This document shows positions 26,601 to 34,419 of a DNA stretch of 64,000 nucleotides, in pieces. Origin of the DNA: Propioniciclava sp. MC1595 (GTDB lineage Bacteria; Actinomycetota; Actinomycetes; Propionibacteriales; Propionibacteriaceae); NCBI RefSeq assembly GCF_017569205.1, contig NZ_CP071870.1:682001-746000 (forward strand), given 5' to 3'. The position numbers and the translations under genes are program-made. How positions within the stretch are numbered: position 1 is the stretch's first letter; each line of letters begins with the position of its first letter. The notes under the pieces were generated by a model. The model did no database searches and had not been told where the DNA came from. It saw only the letters and a list, made by a program, of their open reading frames with translations.

Positions 26601-29280
26601 CGAGTTCGACGGACTCGGTCACGTAGGCGGCGGGGAGGATCACGGTCTGCCGGTTGGTCTGGTGGATCGCGCGGAGGTCCCCGTTGGTGGCGATGCCGGT
26701 GATGGTCCAGCGGTCGCCGTTGCGGACCCAGTCGGTGCCCGAGGTGCGGAGCCGTCTGTCGTTCAAGCGGGTGATGATCACGTCGCCCACCGCCGCGTCG
26801 CTGCCGTCGGCGAGAGCGACGAGTCGGGTGGGACGGACGCCGCCGCGGAGGTCGGCCTGGGCGCGGGCGTTGAGTTCGGCCACCAGGGCGCGGGTGGGGG
26901 CGACCATGAGGGCGTCGGCGCCGGTCTGGCGGGCGGTGAGCCAGGAGTCGAAGACCTGGTCGGCGGAGGTGCCGAGGTCGCCGACGTGGACTCGGTGGTT
27001 GTCGAGGTAGAAGCCCAGAGCTTCTGGGTCGCCGGCGCGCAGCGCGAGGCTGGCGGCGCCTTCGGCGGGGTCGGCGAAGCGGACGAGTTCGTTGAGCTGG
27101 ACGGCGCCGTGGGTGGCCTGGATGTCGCGGAGGACGCCGCCGGCGCCGATCGCGGCGAGTTGCTGGTCGTCGCCGATGAGGCGCACGGATCCGCCGCGGT
27201 CGAGGACGAACTCGACGACCTGGTCCAGCGAGAGGGTGTCGGCCATGCCGGCCTCGTCGATGATGACCAGACTCGTCGGCCCGATGCGTTCGGCCCACGC
27301 GGGGAGCGGTCGCCGGTGGTTGAGGGCGTGGGTGAGCAGGGCCATCGTGTCGGCGTGGGTGTCGATCTGGGCTCCCAGTTGCGCGGCTGCTGCGGCTGAC
27401 GGTGCGAGGCCGACGACGGTGCCGCCGCCGTTGCGCCAGGCGGTCGAGAGGGCGCGCATGGCGGTGGTCTTGCCGGAGCCGGCGGGGGCGATGGCGAGCT
27501 GGAGGCGGGCGCCGCTGGTGGCCATCTCGCGGACTAGGGCGACCTGGCCGGGGTTGAGCGGGGTGCGGTTCGCGACCGCCTCGATGAGGGCGACCTCGAC
27601 GGCCGGGGTGGGCACCCGGTGGCCGCCGCGGCGTCCGGCTGCGTCGACGAGGCGGTGTTCGGCAGCGACGATCCGGCGGGAGGTGTGCCAGGTGGAGCGG
27701 GCGACCGAGTAGACGCTGTCGCCGTCGGTCCGGCGCAGCGCGGCGGGTTCAGCGATGCCGTCGGCGGGGGCTTTCAGGGCGACGGAATGGCGGGTGAGCG
27801 CGGCGTGCGTGAGGCGCGCGACGACGTCGTCGACACGCCTGCGGGGCACGTTCGCGGCCCGGACCACGCGTAGTGCTTCGGCGCGGACGTGCCAGTCCTG
27901 CCAGGTGGAGCGTGAGCCTTCCATGGTGGCGACGATCTGCACTGACTGCGTCCGCATCCAGCTTCGCGTGACGAACGTCGGACGCCGCAGCGTCCGGGCG
28001 GTCAGGGCTGCGGTGAGCATCGAGCGGACGCCGTCGGCGCCGAGGACGGCTTCGGCTTCGGTGCGCCAGGTGGCGCGTTGTTCGGCCAGCGTGCGGGGTT
28101 CGTGCTTGGCCTGCCGGGTCTCGAGGTTGGCCTGTTGCGCCAGCGCGCGGGCTTCGACCATGGTCGGGGGCCGGTGGTGCTCTCGTTGGAACGCGGCCGT
28201 CAGTTCGCTCTGGCGGTGCTCGATGGACGCCCGGCGCTGCGACCAGCGGGCGTTCAGCGCGGGGTCGACGCCCACGAGCTCGCGGACGGGACGCTTGCCG
28301 GGGTCGGTGGACGGGCGTTCGGCGAACCGGACGGGGAGGGCTTCGGAGAGGCGGCGTTCCAGGGCGGTGTTGTAGACCTCGGAGGCGGCGACGATGGCCT
28401 TGAACAGCAGGCGTCCGTCGATGGAGAGCCAGCGTCCGTCGAGGGTCTGTACCTTGTTCGCGACGGGGACGTGGGTGTGCAGGTCGGGGTCGCCGGCGCG
28501 GCTGTCGCGGTGGGTGAACCGGGCGGCGACGAGTCCGGTCACGTCGACCTGCCGGACGCCGTTGTGGCCGGTTCGGGTGTAGAGCGCGTGGGTCTCGATG
28601 AACCGCAGCGCGTCACCGATCGCGGCGAGGTGGGCACGTTCGATGGTGGCCGCGATGCTCGGGTCGGCGAGCGCCCAGAGGGTTGAGACGCTCTTGACCG
28701 GGGAGAAGGTGAGGTCGTAGCCGGCGACGGCGGTGGTCTGGGGCCGGGACGCCGTGGCGATCAGCCCGGCGAGCTCGCGGGCGTCGACGGGGTCGCGTCC
28801 GAAGGTGGCGCGATACGTCTCGCGGCCGACCTGGGTGCGGATCGCGGCGCGAACCTGCGCGGGGACCGGCGCGTCCTGCGGGGCGCCGACCTGGGCGTTG
28901 TAGGCGGCAAAGCGCTTGGCGACCTCGATCCGGAACTCGGGCATGTCGTGGGCGTAGACCTTGAACGGCTGACCCAGACGGATCGCGTCGCGCGCCTGGA
29001 CGACGGTGGCGTCCGGCGGCAGGGCTTCGCCGCGCTGGCGCGCGAGGGGGTGGTGGCCCGAGCCGAACAGGAACCGCATCTGCTCGGCGGTGACCCGGTC
29101 GCCGGCGTCCAGGCCCTCGATGCCGGCCATCCCGGAGCCGACCCACACGCCGGGCGTTTCGCCCTTCTGCGTGTAGTAGGACGCCAGCCCGGTGTGGCCC
29201 TTCTCGGTGGAGTCCATCGCAGCTACCTGCCGGGTCAGGTACTCGTACCCGTCCCCGGCGGTCAGCTTGTGCAGACTCAT
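23623..29280 (-). CDS. MobF (TrwC-type) relaxase fused to RecD-like helicase and DnaG-like Toprim primase domain
   Basis: A 1,885-residue protein from ATG 29280 (GTG 29283 adjoins). The N-terminus has tyrosines suited to nicking (AGDGYEYLTRQV; ASYYTQKGETPGVW) and the relaxase His cluster in HRDSRAGDPDLHTHVPVAN. A RecD2-like helicase follows: Walker A APAGSGKT at ~600, VIIDEAGMADT at ~672 and YACTIHGAQGVTADV near 910. The last third is DnaG-like: FYQDRYRGSWAQPYLAGR, FPIVHDQQVVGFVGRR, then a Toprim core with VVEGPADAIAV (~1590) and IIATDADVAGQ (~1640), close to the E...DxD metal site. It would nick oriT, unwind and possibly prime the transferred strand. The helicase and Toprim motifs look intact. 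Confidence 0.93.
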   Translation of the reverse strand: MSLHKLTAGDGYEYLTRQVAAMDSTEKGHTGLASYYTQKGETPGVWVGSGMAGIEGLDAGDRVTAEQMRFLFGSGHHPLARQRGEALPPDATVVQARDAIRLGQPFKVYAHDMPEFRIEVAKRFAAYNAQVGAPQDAPVPAQVRAAIRTQVGRETYRATFGRDPVDARELAGLIATASRPQTTAVAGYDLTFSPVKSVSTLWALADPSIAATIERAHLAAIGDALRFIETHALYTRTGHNGVRQVDVTGLVAARFTHRDSRAGDPDLHTHVPVANKVQTLDGRWLSIDGRLLFKAIVAASEVYNTALERRLSEALPVRFAERPSTDPGKRPVRELVGVDPALNARWSQRRASIEHRQSELTAAFQREHHRPPTMVEARALAQQANLETRQAKHEPRTLAEQRATWRTEAEAVLGADGVRSMLTAALTARTLRRPTFVTRSWMRTQSVQIVATMEGSRSTWQDWHVRAEALRVVRAANVPRRRVDDVVARLTHAALTRHSVALKAPADGIAEPAALRRTDGDSVYSVARSTWHTSRRIVAAEHRLVDAAGRRGGHRVPTPAVEVALIEAVANRTPLNPGQVALVREMATSGARLQLAIAPAGSGKTTAMRALSTAWRNGGGTVVGLAPSAAAAAQLGAQIDTHADTMALLTHALNHRRPLPAWAERIGPTSLVIIDEAGMADTLSLDQVVEFVLDRGGSVRLIGDDQQLAAIGAGGVLRDIQATHGAVQLNELVRFADPAEGAASLALRAGDPEALGFYLDNHRVHVGDLGTSADQVFDSWLTARQTGADALMVAPTRALVAELNARAQADLRGGVRPTRLVALADGSDAAVGDVIITRLNDRRLRTSGTDWVRNGDRWTITGIATNGDLRAIHQTNRQTVILPAAYVTESVELGYACTIHGAQGVTADVLHGIATGAETRQQLYTMLTRGRYANHVHLEVVGDGDAHSLIRPEAIIPPTATDLLERILARDEDNTSATTTARTLADPAHRLADAVARYSDALGYAAEQTAGADLSRRLEQAAGELVDGLTDAPAWPTLRAHLLLIAASGTDPVLALTEAVQARELGSAADPAAVIDWRLEPVTGRDTQPAPLPWLPGLPTSLGLHRDWGGYLQRRHALVVELADQVRDQALAATQLPAWAPAGSFRPDAATVADLTVWRAAHRTPATDTRPTGERQFSAVEARWQARLDRRIIDHLAPAVAEWTPLLHQLAPAADRDPYLPVLAHRLAQISGVGLDAHRLLIAATNEGQLPDDHAASALWWRICRHLTPAVATQLADQHSVVTTSWLADLEQNVGRERASALQASPWWPALVVSIEQALARGWQLTDLISTPESAVDIDDCQALVWRTSVLLDPLPDSDDLPPDPADAAPDEHWTPRADLDHAAGATMEDNHIDEVEPNLAFTFEAIERRVMTPPEISAADLNAQLDRADAWRASPHTPERLAAVNELALEFYQDRYRGSWAQPYLAGRFGADLTDDPDVRPGYAPAGWTSLVSHLHRHGVTDEELLAAGLAVTASTGRLIDRFRDRAVFPIVHDQQVVGFVGRRHPDATDLDHAGPKYLNTAETLLFHKRAQLFVAGARHLDAGGIPVVVEGPADAIAVTRASEGRYVGVAPLGTNLTSEQATQLRGYGVDPIIATDADVAGQVAAQRDYWILTPQLLQPRYAALPDGSDPADLVATGSAPHLVDALDQARPLAGVLIDERLANLPPIEAALAAAPVIAAQSVDAWEPAVHTVAEKINVDADVIRSSVQAFIRAWNNDPVRLADQQVSLTAQVRDRLTAAGNARRWETFASRLDPRLVADPHWRTLASTLHDAHSRRVDVPDAITVALEEGPLNADAPADDLASRLARITHPEPFSEPAAPMAIDAPNPHIPERQYLDRGPMAP

Positions 29281-29709
29281 CACACCCGCCTAACGGGGCC
29301 GCTGATGCCTCGGGGGACAGCGAACGCTGATGCCTTCGGACGGGCCTAGGTCGCAGCTGGTGCGATTGGCACTTGACTAGGGCAAACCGGTGATGCAACA
29401 GGTGTGCGGGTCTCGAGGTTGAGGGGTTATGAGGGTGGTCGGTACGGGCTTGTTGTCGTCGGCGGCGAACGACTGCGGGACGTATCGGATGCGGTGGCGC
29501 GGTCGGTTGGAGACGGCGGCTTAGCGGCAGTCCTGAGGGAGCGGTTCGGAGGGGTCGAGGTGGTCCTGCGTGATTGTGAGCGTCGGCTGCTTCAGGTGGT
29601 CGCGGTGCCGGTCCTTGGCGGGGGTCACTCGGTGTCCACGAGGTTCGGCGGCGTCCCGTTAGGAGGGTGAGCGAGAAGGGACCGGCCGACGGCGCGGAGG
29701 GCGACAGCG
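29281..29709. other. 429-nt intergenic region upstream of the relaxase; candidate oriT/divergent promoter region
   Basis: This gap lies between the relaxase start (minus) and the next gene (plus), where oriT of MobF systems is often found. It contains TTGACT (29373-29378) and the 13-mer tgactagggcaaa (29374-29386), which recurs in both long direct repeats at 38 and 63 kb. No nic consensus can be identified by eye. A GTG frame at 29404-29670 (88 codons) is open but has no recognisable features, and I do not support it as a gene. Confidence 0.3.
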
Positions 29710-30069
29710 ATGGCGATGAACGAGATCCGGCAGCAGGCACGCAAGAGCGCCGCTGAACGGGTCGCCCGGTTGCGGCAGCAACGGGCGGACCTGGTCAAGA
29801 AGCAGGAGGAGCTGTCGGCCACCGTGATGGCTGCGCTGGCCGAACGCGACGCAGTGATCGCGGACGCCGAACGGCGGGCGGGCGCGGCCCTGAGGGAGTT
29901 GGCATCCAGTGGCCTGAGCCTGGCGCAGGCAGCCCAATGGTGCGAACTCGTCGACAAGGAAGCCGCGCGGCTGGTGAAGCTCGCCGCCCAGTCGGCCACC
30001 GCCGAAGGCGCCTCCACTGCCAGGAAACCGTCAGTGGCGACCGGTAGCTTCCCGATTATCGGGAGGTAA
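29710..30069 (+). CDS. Coiled-coil accessory protein beside the relaxase
   Basis: A 119-residue highly helical protein: residues ~5-60 (NEIRQQARKSAAERVARLRQ, ADLVKKQEELSATVMAALAER) are heptad-like and rich in Ala, Arg, Glu and Gln, followed by a second helix (ASSGLSLAQAAQWCELVDKEA). An ATG at 29716 is an alternative start. It begins an operon of four genes running away from the relaxase; the next gene is 10 nt downstream. Relaxosome accessory proteins are often small and helical, so a DNA-processing helper role is possible; no family is recognised. Confidence 0.68.
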   Translation: MAMNEIRQQARKSAAERVARLRQQRADLVKKQEELSATVMAALAERDAVIADAERRAGAALRELASSGLSLAQAAQWCELVDKEAARLVKLAAQSATAEGASTARKPSVATGSFPIIGR

Positions 30070-30079
30070 GAGGACCATC

Positions 30080-30994
30080 ATGACGACGTCAACGGACTAC
30101 CCGTTCCGGAGCGGCCAACTCCGCCGAGCGGGCGTGCTCATGAGGTTGCCGCGGGTGGTGATCTCCGCGGTGGTGTGGTTGTTGGTCATCGAAGCGCTCC
30201 CCGTTCCTGCGGCGTGGGGCGTCCTGGCGGTCGTCGTCGTCGGCACGGTCGCGGGGGTCGTCGCCGAACCGGTGATCGTCTGCCTGGTGTGGTGGGCGCG
30301 ACACCCCTCGACCCCACTCACGGTGCCCGGCGACCCGCGCGTCGCCGTCCTGGTCACCGGTCGACGGGCCGCCGGCATCGGGCAGGCCGGACGCCGCCAC
30401 CTCGTCGTGCCCGCGGCTTGGATCGGGGGGACCGACCTACCCGCGCTGCTCACCCGAGCTCGGCAGCGTCAGCTGGTGTCGGCAGGCCGGTTCGATGTCG
30501 CCTATCAGTGGTTCACCTGGCCGTGGGAGGTGCTCGGCTCATTCGTGAACGGGCTCGCCCACGGCGCGTCCGGGCTCCCGCTGATCGGGTTCGCCTGGCG
30601 GTTGCGCATTGCGGTCGCCGGCATCGCGGTTTGGCAGACCGTCGTCGCCGGGCAGCACGCGGCCACCGTGGGGATCGTCGTGGTGATCGGACTGACGTAC
30701 CTGCTGCCGTGGACGCGTGCCCGCCATCAGCGCCTGGTCTCGGGGGCGCTCGCGGATCTCGAACGGTCGTCGGCCACGCCCGCCGCGCCGGCGTCGCGGC
30801 GTCCGGTCGTGCTACCCGTCCGGCCCACCGCGACCCACGCCGGACGCCGACCCTGCACCTCTGCGCGGCGGTGTGGCCTTGAGCACTGTGGACAGTGGCG
30901 CTCGCACGCACGCTTGGTGACTTGTACGGGCGAAGGGATTCATGGGCGCGCCCACGATCCGAGGACAACTGGAAGGAAGGGATCACGATCATGA
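30080..30994 (+). CDS. Multi-pass membrane protein of the ICE operon
   Basis: A 304-residue protein with at least four hydrophobic segments: two early (VVISAVVWLLVIEALPV and WGVLAVVVVGTVAGVVAEPVIVCLVWW) and two late (IAVAGIAVWQTVVAG and VGIVVVIGLTYLLPW). The middle (VAVLVTGRRAAGIGQAGRRHLVVPAAWIG, ALLTRARQRQL, YQWFTWPWEVLG) is arranged like a membrane M48 peptidase, but the HEXXH zinc motif is absent, so protease activity is unlikely. The C-terminal ~70 residues are Arg/Thr-rich and probably disordered. The stop overlaps the next start (ATGA). Role in conjugation is inferred from position only. Confidence 0.72.
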   Translation: MTTSTDYPFRSGQLRRAGVLMRLPRVVISAVVWLLVIEALPVPAAWGVLAVVVVGTVAGVVAEPVIVCLVWWARHPSTPLTVPGDPRVAVLVTGRRAAGIGQAGRRHLVVPAAWIGGTDLPALLTRARQRQLVSAGRFDVAYQWFTWPWEVLGSFVNGLAHGASGLPLIGFAWRLRIAVAGIAVWQTVVAGQHAATVGIVVVIGLTYLLPWTRARHQRLVSGALADLERSSATPAAPASRRPVVLPVRPTATHAGRRPCTSARRCGLEHCGQWRSHARLVTCTGEGIHGRAHDPRTTGRKGSRS

Positions 30995-31332
30995 CCGGAG
31001 TGCCGATGCCCGCCGAGTCGATCGCCAAGGTCGATCTACTGCTGGGGCAGGCGACGATGCTGACCGCTGACCGCTGGGACGACCTGGCCGCGATGATCCA
31101 CGAGGCAACGGGGATCTCGCTGTTGATGGCGGCCACGCACCCGGCGAGCCGGCCCGTGGATGTACCGGGACTGACACGACTGACGGCACTCGAGTGCGTC
31201 GAGAACGCGCAGCGTGAGGTTCACTCCTGGGACCTGGCCCTCGCCGCAGACCTGCCCGACTTGGCCCGGCTGCGGGTGCTGTTGGCCGACGTCCGCAGGG
31301 AGTTGGACAGCACTGTCGGACGGCGAGGGTAA
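30991..31332 (+). CDS. Small hypothetical protein upstream of sigma-like gene
   Basis: A 113-residue protein from ATG 30991, overlapping the preceding stop by 4 nt and preceded by ggaaggaag. It is helical and mildly acidic (AESIAKVDLLLGQATMLTAD, ISLLMAATHPASRPVDVPG, AQREVHSWDLALAADLPDLARL). It ends 6 nt before the sigma-like gene, so it is part of the same operon and could act with that protein, for example as an anti-sigma-type partner. No family recognised. Confidence 0.65.
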   Translation: MTGVPMPAESIAKVDLLLGQATMLTADRWDDLAAMIHEATGISLLMAATHPASRPVDVPGLTRLTALECVENAQREVHSWDLALAADLPDLARLRVLLADVRRELDSTVGRRG

Positions 31333-31338
31333 CGGTCC

Positions 31339-33168
31339 ATGTGGCAGGCCGTCCGGCGGGAACTCGCCCGCCTCGAGTGGGACGTCGAGCCGACACTCAC
31401 GCTGGATCTGATGGCGGACTGGACCCAGACCGTGTCCAGCTTGGTGGCGATCCGCCGCGCGCTCGGCCCGATCTCCACAGCCGACCCCCTCGCGCTGCTG
31501 GCCACCGCAACGACCGGCGCAGCGCGAACTGCTGAGGTGAAACCGATCCTGGCGCCGTCGCTGGCCGCTGTGAGCGCGGCGCTCGCCGACATCGGCCAGG
31601 ACATGGCGGCGCGCCCCGACTTCGACCGGCAGCGCGACGCGGCGACGCTCAACCACGTCGCTTACGAACTCGTGCACTGGGTGCGCCTCCGGACGCCGGA
31701 CGAGAAGGCGAAGGCATGGCTGCTGGCCGGCGAGACCGCACTCGACGGCGCGATCCACGCCCCGACCAGCCGATCGGCCGTCGGCGTCGGACTGGCGGCG
31801 TGGCAGAACGCGCTCGCAGCCGTGCAGCCCGTCCAGAACGCCCCGATCGTGCGCCGCAGCGTGGCGCTCGGACACCTCGCGATCCTGCGCGACACCCACG
31901 CTCTGGTGGACGAAGCCGCGAGGTCCGGGGCGCTGCCCGGGCCGTACGCCGACGCTCTCCTCGGCAACATCCGCGAGCTCGCCCGAGCCCATCAGACGAC
32001 GCTGAGTCAGATGGACGGCCGGCGCCTCGGCTCCACCCGCGTCGACCAAGCAGTCATGCTCCAGGTCGGCACCGCCGTGCGGCAACTGACCGGACGCCCC
32101 GAGTCCACCGAGCCACTCCACGTCCGTCTCGATGTGCTGCTGCGGTCGGGTCTCGGCCAGGCGGTTCTGGTCGCCAACCTCACCGGCGAGCCGTCCGCCC
32201 ATCCTGCTGCTGCGCGGATCAGCCGACTCGCTTTGGAGTACCTGACCAACCACCGGATGCTCCGCGACATCGACCTGTCGGACGCCCCGACGCCGCCCGC
32301 ACAGGTGGAGCCCAAGGCCGCAGCTCCGCTGGAACCCCGAGCCTCGGCAGGGATCGCACCCATGGAACCGACGATCCCCCCGGGGACCGTCCTGGACGGC
32401 CCTTCCATCCTGGCGCTCTGTCACGCCCGCGACCTCGGTGCCGCCGCAGCGACCGGCGATCCGTTGAACCCGCCCGAGCTCCTCCAGGGGGTTGACTCAT
32501 CGCGTTGGCCGCAGTTGGTCGCCGAGGGGCGGCAGGCCGTGACCGACATGGTCGGCTCGGTCATCCCGATGGTGTACGCCCAGACCAGACGAACACCGAA
32601 CGCTGCGGACACCCGCGGTCAGATGTTCGTTGAACTCATGGGCGCGGCCTACCGATTCGACCCCCAACGAACCAGCCCAGAGGGTTGGGCCAGCTACGCC
32701 TGGATGACGATCAAACACGCCCGCCTGCGCGGAGTCGACGACGCCGGCGTGGTCCGCAAGCGCACTACTGTCCCAAGACCTCCGACCGTGACCCTCGACG
32801 GCCGGGATCCGGCGAGCCGCGCGCCCGACCCGGCCGAGGTCGTCGAAGACCGCCACGCCATCGCCGCCATCACGCGCGCTGTCGAGCAGCTTCCACCGTC
32901 ACTCCGGGAGCCGCTGATGGAGTCGCTGCAGGGCCACCCAATGCGAGTAATCGCTGAGGATCTCGGGTACTCCGAGAGCACCGCTCACCGACGCATCAAG
33001 GAAGCCCGCGATCGCCTCAGGGACGAACTCGCCGCGCAAAACCACGACAGCCAGTGGGTCTCCTTCGAGTCGGGGACTGATCCGGTGCTGCGACGCGCCC
33101 AGCGGCTCTTCGAGCAGACATTCCCGACATCGTTAGGCGTGGACCCGGGTCGGGGACCCGCTCGTTGA
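31339..33168 (+). CDS. Sigma-70-like protein with a ~400-residue novel N-terminal domain
   Basis: A 609-residue protein. Residues 1-~320 are an unrecognised all-helical domain resembling repeated helical bundles (RREL..., SVALGHLAILRDTHALVDEAAR, ISRLALEYLTNHRMLRDIDL). A Pro-rich linker follows. Residues ~420-475 look like sigma region 2 (ADTRGQMFVELMGAAYRFDP, GWASYAWMTIKHARLRGV), and ~500-560 like region 4 with a helix-turn-helix (ITRAVEQLPPSLREPLMESL, then MRVIAEDLGYSESTAHRRIK). It would redirect RNA polymerase to ICE promoters. The large N-terminal domain is not found in standard sigma factors and may sense a signal or bind a partner. It is last in the four-gene operon from 29710. Confidence 0.78.
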   Translation: MWQAVRRELARLEWDVEPTLTLDLMADWTQTVSSLVAIRRALGPISTADPLALLATATTGAARTAEVKPILAPSLAAVSAALADIGQDMAARPDFDRQRDAATLNHVAYELVHWVRLRTPDEKAKAWLLAGETALDGAIHAPTSRSAVGVGLAAWQNALAAVQPVQNAPIVRRSVALGHLAILRDTHALVDEAARSGALPGPYADALLGNIRELARAHQTTLSQMDGRRLGSTRVDQAVMLQVGTAVRQLTGRPESTEPLHVRLDVLLRSGLGQAVLVANLTGEPSAHPAAARISRLALEYLTNHRMLRDIDLSDAPTPPAQVEPKAAAPLEPRASAGIAPMEPTIPPGTVLDGPSILALCHARDLGAAAATGDPLNPPELLQGVDSSRWPQLVAEGRQAVTDMVGSVIPMVYAQTRRTPNAADTRGQMFVELMGAAYRFDPQRTSPEGWASYAWMTIKHARLRGVDDAGVVRKRTTVPRPPTVTLDGRDPASRAPDPAEVVEDRHAIAAITRAVEQLPPSLREPLMESLQGHPMRVIAEDLGYSESTAHRRIKEARDRLRDELAAQNHDSQWVSFESGTDPVLRRAQRLFEQTFPTSLGVDPGRGPAR

Positions 33169-33442
33169 GATGCTGCTACTTGACGAGCCCTCCGCAGTGA
33201 CAGGTCTGGGCTCGTGCAGCGCGAGGCAGTCGCCGTCCAACGATCCCTGAGCGCCCCGACGACTTGCCTCCAGGATGGGGCATTAGCACGGGGCCATATG
33301 CGGGGCAGTACCAGCCGGCACCCTCGGCTCGAGACTTGGAGAAGAACGCCATCCGAGCTCGGCACGGGCACAGCGGAAGGAGCTGGCGATTCTTGAGCGC
33401 TTGGTACGGCAGGATGGGCTAACCCCCACAAGAGGAGGTCAC

Positions 33443-34312
33443 GTGCCCCAAGCAGTCAACTCGGTCCTCGTTGTCATCGCTTCGCCTGGAGACACTGCGG
33501 AGGAACGCGCAGGCGTCCGGAACGCCCTGGTCGACTTCAGCGTCACCTCGGGTCGTCGGCTCGGCGTCGTGGCCTTACCTTGGTTGTGGGAGCGCCAAGC
33601 GGTCCCTGAGATGGGAGCGAGGGCGCAGGCGCTACTGAATAGCCAGGCTGTGGACAAGGCGGATGTTGTTGTTGCCTTCTTCGACTCGCGCCTGGGGAGC
33701 AGTACTGGGGTCGATGTGTCCGGCACTGCTGAAGAGATTCATCGCGCCGTTGAGCTCGGCAAGCCAGTACACGTGTATTTCTCTGACGAGGCCTTACCCC
33801 GCGATGCCGATCTCGATCAGTTGGTGGCGTTGAGGAACTTCCGGGCCGAACTGGAGTCGGAGGGCCTGCTGGGCACTTACTCAGATGCTCTCGATCTTGC
33901 CGGACAGGTGGTGCGCGCTGTCGAACATGACATCGAATCACGGGGATGGACGAGTGGGATCCCCAATGCCTCTCCCAGTGGCGCTCAACTTCGCTGGTGG
34001 CACGATCATAGGAAGGAACAGAAGGGTCTGGACAAGCACGGAAAGATGCAGTACCGAACGAAGTCGAACCGACTGGTTGTGACGAACGACGGTGACGTAG
34101 ACGCGGTGGACCTGGTCTTCACCACCACCTGGAGTGCTGACGGCCCGCCTCCACACGTCGAGCCCCACTTGGAGGCCGTGACGGTCTTCGCCCGGTCGGA
34201 AGTGCAGTGGCTCTGCATCCCTTTGGCTAGCGGCACACTAAGGATTGATGCCGCTTGGATGGAGAATAACCGACCTCGCGAGCAAACATGGACAGTCGCA
34301 ATTCACAGCTGA
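33443..34312 (+). CDS. DUF4062-type protein, first gene of a kinase pair
   Basis: A 289-residue protein. GTG 33443 is chosen for its strong site (aggagg, 5 nt upstream). Residues ~7-165 match the DUF4062-type fold: VVIASPGDTAEERAGVRNAL, ALPWLWERQAVPEMGARAQA, DKADVVVAFFDSRLGSSTG, SGTAEEIHRAVELGKPVHVYF and AELESEGLLGTYSD. This Rossmann-like fold is related to TIR and deoxyribosyltransferase-like domains and is frequent in defence and signalling proteins. The C-terminal ~110 residues are strand-rich (RLVVTNDGDVDAVDLVFTT, FARSEVQWLCIPL) and look like a binding domain. The kinase gene follows on the same strand. Enzyme activity is not established. Confidence 0.75.
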   Translation: MPQAVNSVLVVIASPGDTAEERAGVRNALVDFSVTSGRRLGVVALPWLWERQAVPEMGARAQALLNSQAVDKADVVVAFFDSRLGSSTGVDVSGTAEEIHRAVELGKPVHVYFSDEALPRDADLDQLVALRNFRAELESEGLLGTYSDALDLAGQVVRAVEHDIESRGWTSGIPNASPSGAQLRWWHDHRKEQKGLDKHGKMQYRTKSNRLVVTNDGDVDAVDLVFTTTWSADGPPPHVEPHLEAVTVFARSEVQWLCIPLASGTLRIDAAWMENNRPREQTWTVAIHS

Positions 34313-34419
34313 ACCCCGGGTTTCAGCGCTCAATCTCGGCTCCTGGGCTCGGGTTGGCACAGAGTCGGGTTGGGCGCCGCGGGCCGGGCCTGTCGGTGCT
34401 GCCCGCTAACGTTCGGGTC

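Noticed and set aside
24310-27399. Long plus-strand frames opposite the relaxase gene
   Set aside because: Gly/Val/Asp-rich shadow frames; relaxase, helicase and Toprim motifs are on the minus strand.
29404-29670. 88-codon GTG frame upstream of the coiled-coil gene
   Set aside because: No clear ribosome site, no recognisable features, and it lies in the likely oriT/promoter region.
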